Source of the DNA: Pisolithus tinctorius
Taxonomy: Eukaryota; Basidiomycota; Agaricomycetes; Boletales; Pisolithaceae
Direction of reading: 5' to 3'
DNA length: 64,000 nucleotides
Assembly: GCA_024663395.1 (NCBI GenBank)
Contig: JANFAH010000078.1
Coordinates: 1 to 64,000, forward strand
A program made the position numbers and the translations under genes. Positions 57,906-64,000 of the stretch are shown here, piece by piece; positions within the stretch are counted from its first letter, which is position 1; every line of letters begins with the position of its first letter. The notes under the pieces were generated by a model. The model saw nothing but the letters and a program-made list of their open reading frames with translations. It made no database searches and was not told the origin of the DNA.

Positions 57906-58458
57906 AAGTCTATAATGAGGAGTTCATGCAGTGGAAACTGAGCGGCCAAACGGTGCTCGCCCACCAACCGAATTGTCCAAGTTTATCTCCGAGCATGGCA
58001 TCGTCGAATGGATCAATATTGTCGTCAAGGCCACGAAGCACAGTGCGAACGTCGGCGTTACATAAGTTGGGGTCTTGAGGAATCGATTGTTGCACTATCT
58101 CTCATGATCCACGCTTGGGAACCTCTCGCGTAGTATGGCTACTGAGGGCCCCATTGAGAGGGTCCACCGAGTGCATGGGGATATGGTCACCAAGTAATCG
58201 TCGTCGAGTTCAACGGTAGCCTCGCCGGTGTCGGTGATAGTGTCGACCTGACGGTGGTTAAGACCATGTGCCGTTGGCGTCGCGAGCACAGATATATGCG
58301 TATACTTGTTATTGCTGGTCAACACACTGTCGGTCTGAATGTTCCGAAGACCGGCTTAAATGGTTATCGTACGGGGTGTCGGCTGCCATGCTATTGATAA
58401 GTGGAGGTTACATTTCACTAGCAATGTCATGCCATTTTGCGCCTAGTGAGAGAAAGGG
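57906..58458. other. Remnant and intergenic sequence
   Basis: Only short open blocks on both strands; no intact gene seen. Confidence 0.4.
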
Positions 58459-59957
58459 TTACTGCAACAACGCATCTTCTGTCTTGTCTCTCACTCCCTT
58501 CAGAAACTGCACCAACTGTGTTCCTCCAGTCCCCTTCAAAGACCCCCTCTCCGCCTCCCCTGCTCGCCCTCGAGTCGCTGGTCCAACGATATACAACGCC
58601 ACGATCCTTATATGCGCGTCTCTGAACTCCTTCACCGCACCCACAGCCAGATTATACGCATCGACAAGCTCCGGTGTTTTCGTCTGCGCGAAGTCACGCA
58701 TGGGACGAGGGTTCGCGGATAGATGTCGAAGGAAGGCACGATGATGTCTTGGCATGTAAATCTGCATCCTTCGAAGTAACGTGCGCGCATCCGCGTTTCC
58801 ACTTGTCGGCGTCGCTTCCGATCTGCAATTATCCAGTCCCAGAAAAATATCCAGTGCATGTATCAATGCGCTCTGCCCCGCACTTGGTCCTGACAGATCC
58901 GTGGGCTCCTCCATACCATCTTCACATTTTTCGATACCCTCAAACTTCCACGTCCTTTTCGCAGGATCAGCATCCTGCCCACAAAACCAAGGCCTCACGC
59001 GATGATAAAATACGTCCGGGTCACACCCCTTTCGCACATCCATCAGCAAGCCTGTCAACGCATGTATCACTCCAGCGAGACGGGAGAGGTAAGATGTGAT
59101 ACGACGGACGGCGATATCGTCACCGACGAACATCTCATCCATCGATGCGCGCATCAGTTCGAGGGCTTCGACGCCCCGCAGTTCGATACGGGCGGATGCG
59201 AGGAAGAATTCCTCTTCGTCGCGTGTACCTGTGAAGAGGTCTTGGCTCTTCAGGTTATCTAGATCCAGGGTGCATGCCCACTCCAACCCCGTCTCCGTTT
59301 CACAAGTTGAAGGTGACTTCTTCAGCTCCCAATTGTACAGCACGGTATCCGAATACGTGGCTATAGGCGGTAACTGCAAATGTCTTGATACTCTCAACAA
59401 CGGGATCCCAATCGACGCAGGAATCACGACGGGTGCGGTTAGCGGGAGGGTGTGGATATAGAAATGCATTATGAAAGTGAGAACGTGATGCGCTCTGCGG
59501 AGAAGGACCTCGGATATTGTGAGGTCTTGAATAGCGAGCGTTGGTAGCTTTGTTTATTTACAAGATTATCACGATGCGACGCACCAATGAAAATGAAAAG
59601 ACTTACGTTACTCACTTCCGACCGCCAGCTGTCCGACGTCTTCCTTTCCTCATCCGTGACATCCTCCCTGATAGCCAGCTGCAACCCATTGCGCATCGCT
59701 TCTTCCAACACGGCTTCCCACGGCTCCCATTGTTCAGGGAGTCTGTGGATAGGTGGGTCGGGGGGCATGAAACCAGTCCGCGTGTCGACGTCGAAATCAT
59801 GTGCCGCAAGGGTTGTTGTGTCGACGATCCCTCCAAAATCGGGGCCATTGTCAGCACTGGCACCAGGACCGATGAAGACGTCAGGACGGGGAAGATTGAG
59901 GAAGTGCTCGGATGGAAGGATCTCCTGTGAAGTAGAAGTAGAGAATGTCTCGCTCAT
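58459..59957 (-). CDS. Indoleamine 2,3-dioxygenase family haem enzyme
   Basis: It oxidatively opens the indole ring of L-tryptophan to N-formylkynurenine, the first step to kynurenine/NAD. ATG at 59957 starts MSETFSTSTSQEILPSEHFL. Exon 1 ends in ...KTSDSWRSE. One short intron (GTGAGT..AAAG, about 59,555-59,612) leads to LPTLAIQDL, SEVLLRRAHHVLTFIMHFYI, IPASIGIPLLRVSRHL, TYSDTVLYNWEL, RRITSYLSRLAGVIHALTGL, FYHRVRPWFCG, DLSGPSAGQSALIHALDIFL, YMPRHHRAFLRHLS (proximal haem His region) and KGTGGTQLVQFLKGVRDKTE, ending ALLQ-stop. It is about 480 residues, in the normal fungal range, with no damage seen. Confidence 0.9.
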
Positions 59958-61589
59958 GGTTATCTGAGAGATCGCGGATGATAGCGCTGTGCGATCTTTG
60001 ACAATCGGATTTGCTGTATATGAGTCAGACTATGACAAAGCCATCTCCTACAGTGACGGCCCCCTCGATGTGCTTGTGCAGTCCAGGTAGTCAATATTTA
60101 CGCCACGAATGCTACTCGAAGCCATCGATCGTAACTGGTCTGTCGAGGCGCAGGAGTTGGTGATGGCAGCTACCAACGGACGCCATCGAACACTGTTGGA
60201 CGAGGGAGAATATCTATACTGCCACCATGTGATCGCAGCACCACCTCACACGGCGCTCTACCGACGATATTACCGTACGTTTACGATCCCGGCCCCTTAC
60301 ACTTACAAAGGAAAACTAAGAAAAGCCAGGAACACTGTACTACTGTTGAAATGAGCCGGCACGTGTGACGGAGCCAACTCCCGATCCCGGGCCTGACTTA
60401 GTAGTCGGGGATCGGGTTTACTGTGTATCCTGATTCGGCCTGTTCCCCCTGTATCGTCAACACAGAGGCATCGGATAACACTCGTTCCGGAGACCTGCAA
60501 AATCTCCGACGTGCGCCGGTACCAGTGGTCGACGTCTGTCTGCGGGTATGATGCAATTCTGTGACCCGCGCTGACCAGAACCTTGTGTTCATGGTGTAGT
60601 TTTCTCTTGGCGGTTCGTTCGGATCCATGCGTGGGCTAGAACTCTGTCTGCTTAGATGAACTAGAATCCTTCCTCAATCGAGAAGCACTTGACGAGTCTG
60701 GTCTAGACAACGCCACAGCTGAGAGAAGGCCATACGTATTTGCTTGGGATTCCGAGTTGAATTCGCACTCCGCTCTAGACCAGAGTGAGGATTTTGCTGA
60801 TAGCGGATGCAGCATTGTGCATCGTCTTCACGCACTCCAGATTACCCGCACTCCAGAAGACACAAGATCACAAACCACTTATATCTGAGCCTGAGAGCAA
60901 TACGGTTGGATTGAGTGTGCGTGCGCCAGAGCCGGGCGAGGGGACGTTGGTCAGCAATTGGACATAGAAATTTGTACATGTACTAGATATATAGGGAGTC
61001 ATTTTACGGCCGGCGTGCTTGCAGTTGTTCCTTGAGCGCATCTCGGGCTCTTTTCTAGACAGAGCTGCGCCAGGAATCGATCCGATATTGTAGGAGATGG
61101 TTATCTACCATTTGAGGAGTTGAATATATCCAGAAGAAGTTAAGAGCGTACCTGTAATGCCATCCTTGCTATATCACTGGTGCCGTGGAAGGAGTTTTGA
61201 GAGCTCGTACCCAGAATGGTCTCTTGGGAGACGAGAGTGGCAGTGGGAATGTTCCTTGAAACAGTCGTACTTGGCCACAATGTTCCGTAGCACGAGCGGC
61301 AAGTGATAACCGACATTTTGATGTGCCACCTCCTGTTTCAAGCATGACCCTAGGACGAAGGATAATCAAGAATTCAAGCCACCGAATGACCTTGCCTACC
61401 GTTGCAAGTGAGTTCGACTATCATTCTGCCCTGTACGCATTCCCGCACTAATATTGCGACCAGCCTCAGGACAAACATGACGCTGATTAGGGTGACTGGT
61501 GTGTGCGACGCCACTTACAATCACACATCCCTCACTCTGACAGTAATCAACAAACTGAATGACATCTATGAAGATAAAGGAGTCACGTA
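59958..61589. other. No recognised gene
   Basis: Short frames only, such as 60,109-60,354 plus (81 codons) and 61,169-61,369 minus. No family resemblance. It includes the upstream region of the dioxygenase gene. Confidence 0.4.
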
Positions 61590-62116
61590 ACATGCCTCTG
61601 CTGACAGTTAGTCCACTCCTTGCAGATTCCACACTAGCAAAGCCACATTCGCCATTGACGAGAGGGCCGTCAGCGTCAGAGGGTAACGACGTGATAAGGT
61701 CCTTGCCTTTCTTGTGATGTCCTCCAGTGCTGGCCATTCACCTTCGTCATCTGTTACGTCAGATTTCACGAGGTGAAGGAAGTACCTACTGGTACTCGGC
61801 TGCGTTGTTGAAGGCAGTACTGATGTGCTCGAGTGGCTCCTTCTGACTGGAGTTAGTCACCATGTACTATCCTTGCCGATAGTATTAATGGCTTACGCCA
61901 GCACCAAGGTTTTGCGAGAAGCAGGGAATTCACCTCGTGCTCCGTTTGCTGCTCTTCATCACGGCAGCGTTTGAACTTTGAACAGATCACGTTGCCATAC
62001 CCACTGACGGGCAGCATTTTCGGTAGGCGCACCGATGCCTTTCGAAGTTGCAATGCAAACTTACAACTTGGAATATGTACTACAGAAACTTCGCTGCATG
62101 ACTCACTTGCCATCAT
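61590..62116 (-). CDS. Hypothetical spliced gene, function unknown
   Basis: The minus strand shows an ATG-started block (ASESCSEVSVVHIPSCKFAL, LRKASVRLPKMLPVSGYG), then a possible exon SQKEPLEHISTAFNNAAEYQ. A 54-nt GTAGGT..AACAG intron follows, then DEGEWPALEDITRKARTLSR, LTLTALSSMANVALLVWNLQ, with a stop soon after. I do not recognise the family, and coding status rests only on consistent splice signals. Confidence 0.25.
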
Positions 62117-62708
62117 TGAGTGGAATCCTTTGAGGAGTGTTATCTTGCCGACCTATATTTCAGGGCAGAGGGGGCGATGGGGGAAAAGGCATTGAAAGGC
62201 TAACGCACGTAGTTTCTCAGGTGCTTGAGACCAAATATTTCTTAAAAGAACTTGATAGCCCTGCTTTTTCTCTTGCCTATTTGTTGCCTATCAATTCCTT
62301 GCAAAACATAGCATCGCTGGCGCCAAACTAGCTGTAATATTGTACACTCAAGGTGAACACGCCCAAGTTCGTGAAATGGATGGCATTTCCCGATCTGGGC
62401 CAAGTCTGGACACAAGGTCAAAGCGTGGATAGGGCATGACTCCTCCATCATGATCAGATTGATATGACCCTTCTTCGTGACATTTTCTGATTTCCTAAAG
62501 CAGGTAGCGTTTGCGCCGTCTGTTTCAAGTGGCTCAGCTTGTCCGATGAGCCTCCAATACACCAACGGACATTGACAACAGTTATGTACTTGGATCTAGA
62601 ATTATTTTGGGCGAGACAATGATGGTGAGTAGAATGCAAGGCCATTCTACAGTTGCGGACAGTCAAAGTCAACAAATTTGGAGATTGAATTTTTGTGTAG
62701 ATTAGGCC

Positions 62709-62800
62709 GCTCAAAGTTGGCGCCGACGCCGACGCCTACAGCTGAGCTAATTTATGGTAGTCGCGCTGTAGGCGTAGGCATCGTCGTCGGCATCTTTGAG
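62709..62800. repeat. Short imperfect foldback
   Basis: GCTCAAAGTTGGCGCCGACG (62,709 onward) pairs imperfectly with the reverse complement of the segment ending GGCATCTTTGAG at 62,800. The arms are about 35 nt each around a 21-nt loop. They are built of GACGCC-like repeats, unlike the surrounding DNA. Confidence 0.6.
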
Positions 62801-63228
62801 GGACCCTATTGTAGTCTTGCGACTCGGAATGCTGACGTAGCATGTTAACTATTCCACTATTCCTGGGAGACAACCTACAGATATCGTTGTGTTTGTGGAT
62901 GCCCCCGGCGCCCGCCCTGCGGAACGCTTGTTGTGTCGTGTTGACAAGGGTTATTATATATTTAGCTATCCTGCCCAAAATTTTGGTGGGCCCAAAAAGA
63001 TATCGTGGGAAAAACCTGGGAGGCTCATTTTTCTACATATTTTGACTCAATCTGAAGTTAGAATAGCTTTGACTGTCCGCAAATGTGGTTCTGACGGGAC
63101 GGAGATGGGGTTTGTGATAAAATTAAGTCAATTGGGGTACTTTTCCTCAGCCACACATGTAGACTGGGGTGAAGACCAAAACGGCGGGAGCCGAGAAAGT
63201 CAGCTCCTTCATACTGCCAGTCCATTGT

Positions 63229-63498
63229 CTAAGAGGTAAGGTGCGTTCCATAGTTTCCTGTCCGTTGTCTCATGTTCATCAGGCGGCATGTGACATGTGA
63301 CCGTGCGGAGTTCACCGTTATCAGTCCGAAATTATTCTGTTCCCGAACTTCAACCACATGAAAGTCCATACAAGAGTATTTGAGTTCCAGATTGAAATGC
63401 CAGTGAGTACCGCTAGACATAAAGCCAAACATTTTCCTGAAAGACAAATAACCAAGTAGCAGCACAACGTTGATTGGTATTAGAACGCGAGCAGCCAT
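63229..63498 (-). CDS. Small hypothetical protein with hydrophobic N-terminus
   Basis: ATG at 63498 starts MAARVLIPINVVLLLGYLSF, which looks like a signal peptide or anchor. The following 65 residues resemble nothing I know. It could be the first exon of a longer spliced gene or a chance frame. Confidence 0.2.
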   Translation of the reverse strand: MAARVLIPINVVLLLGYLSFRKMFGFMSSGTHWHFNLELKYSCMDFHVVEVREQNNFGLITVNSARSHVTCRLMNMRQRTGNYGTHLTS

Positions 63499-64000
63499 TG
63501 AAGCTTGATCAGTCGATTCAGCTCCAGCTCTTTGTGGTCATCATCATCACATGACACGGCAACGACACCCTGATTTCGAAATCTACGTCAATAAAACCGG
63601 TTGCCGGATGCATGGGAGACCACTGTCCGATAACCTGAGTCCGTGGAATCAATACAAGTGGCTGCATATCTTCAAACAATATCACATGCACAGCCGTTGT
63701 TATAAGCCTCGTGAAACCGCATAAACTGGCAGGTCACCGGTCACGACTCGTCTAACCAATCTCGGAACCCTTGGCCCTGCGATGGGTCATATGTTATTAG
63801 TCAACAAGGTACAAACTAGAAGGCACCTTCCCCACGTTGGCTGCGAACCCTGGTCGTACGTATGTTACATAAACGTCATAATGCAAGGGGGTACTAATCT
63901 TATATTCATAGGGGTATTAGCCTGTGTGAATAGGGAGTATGCTCCACGCCCATGTCCTCGCCTTACCCAAAGTGGTGATAGACATTTCCGTAGATACGGT

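Overview
The window reads as nuclear DNA of a filamentous basidiomycete (Agaricomycetes-like). Genes are split by many introns of about 50-60 nt with GT..AG borders. The families fit that group: a basidiomycete-type sesquiterpene synthase, a P-loop/TPR/HET-domain protein, Crinkler-like domains, a Set3-like PHD-SET protein, and Ty3/gypsy, Ty1/copia and PIF/Harbinger elements. No bacterial features, CRISPR arrays, rRNA or convincing tRNA genes were seen. Species cannot be told from the sequence alone.

Positions 1-17,450 are a nested transposon block. A minus-strand Ty3/gypsy element (5' LTR 5743-6548, PBS, gag, protease, RT running off the left edge) sits inside the transposase ORF of an older PIF/Harbinger element (6549-9262). 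The gypsy gag is itself split by a 1566-bp TA-flanked hairpin element (2781-4346). A solo LTR with 5-bp target duplications (9295-10027) and a 5'-truncated Ty1/copia element (about 10,150-13,808 plus the start of its 3' LTR) follow. The Harbinger and copia parts are almost free of CpG. Their stops and missense changes lie mostly at positions where the family has CGN arginine codons, which points to CpG deamination. The gypsy copy keeps CpG and looks younger. From 13,809 to 17,450 the DNA is CpG-poor and gene-free.

Positions 17,450-40,200 are CpG-normal and hold ordinary genes, all on the minus strand: a Rho2-like GTPase, a long-chain acyl-CoA synthetase, a sesquiterpene synthase, mitochondrial Mn-superoxide dismutase, and a large PHD-SET protein. 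Gaps of 2-4 kb between them hold nothing I recognise, apart from some possible unrecognised exons around 32.8-33.7 kb.

Positions 42,200-58,100 are an accessory region on the plus strand. It holds a P-loop NTPase-TPR-HET fusion (NLR-like allorecognition architecture), a TKL-like kinase with a C-terminal C1 zinc finger, a chymotrypsin-like protease without a signal peptide, a DIS3/RRP44 3' fragment, a histidine-acid-phosphatase-like gene, three Crinkler N-terminal-like fragments, and a decayed second copy of the kinase gene's 3' end. Several of these reading frames need single-base shifts, so they are either decaying genes or indel errors in the assembly.

Positions 58,459-59,957 hold an intact-looking minus-strand indoleamine 2,3-dioxygenase gene. 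The last 4 kb has only weak hypothetical ORFs and a short foldback.
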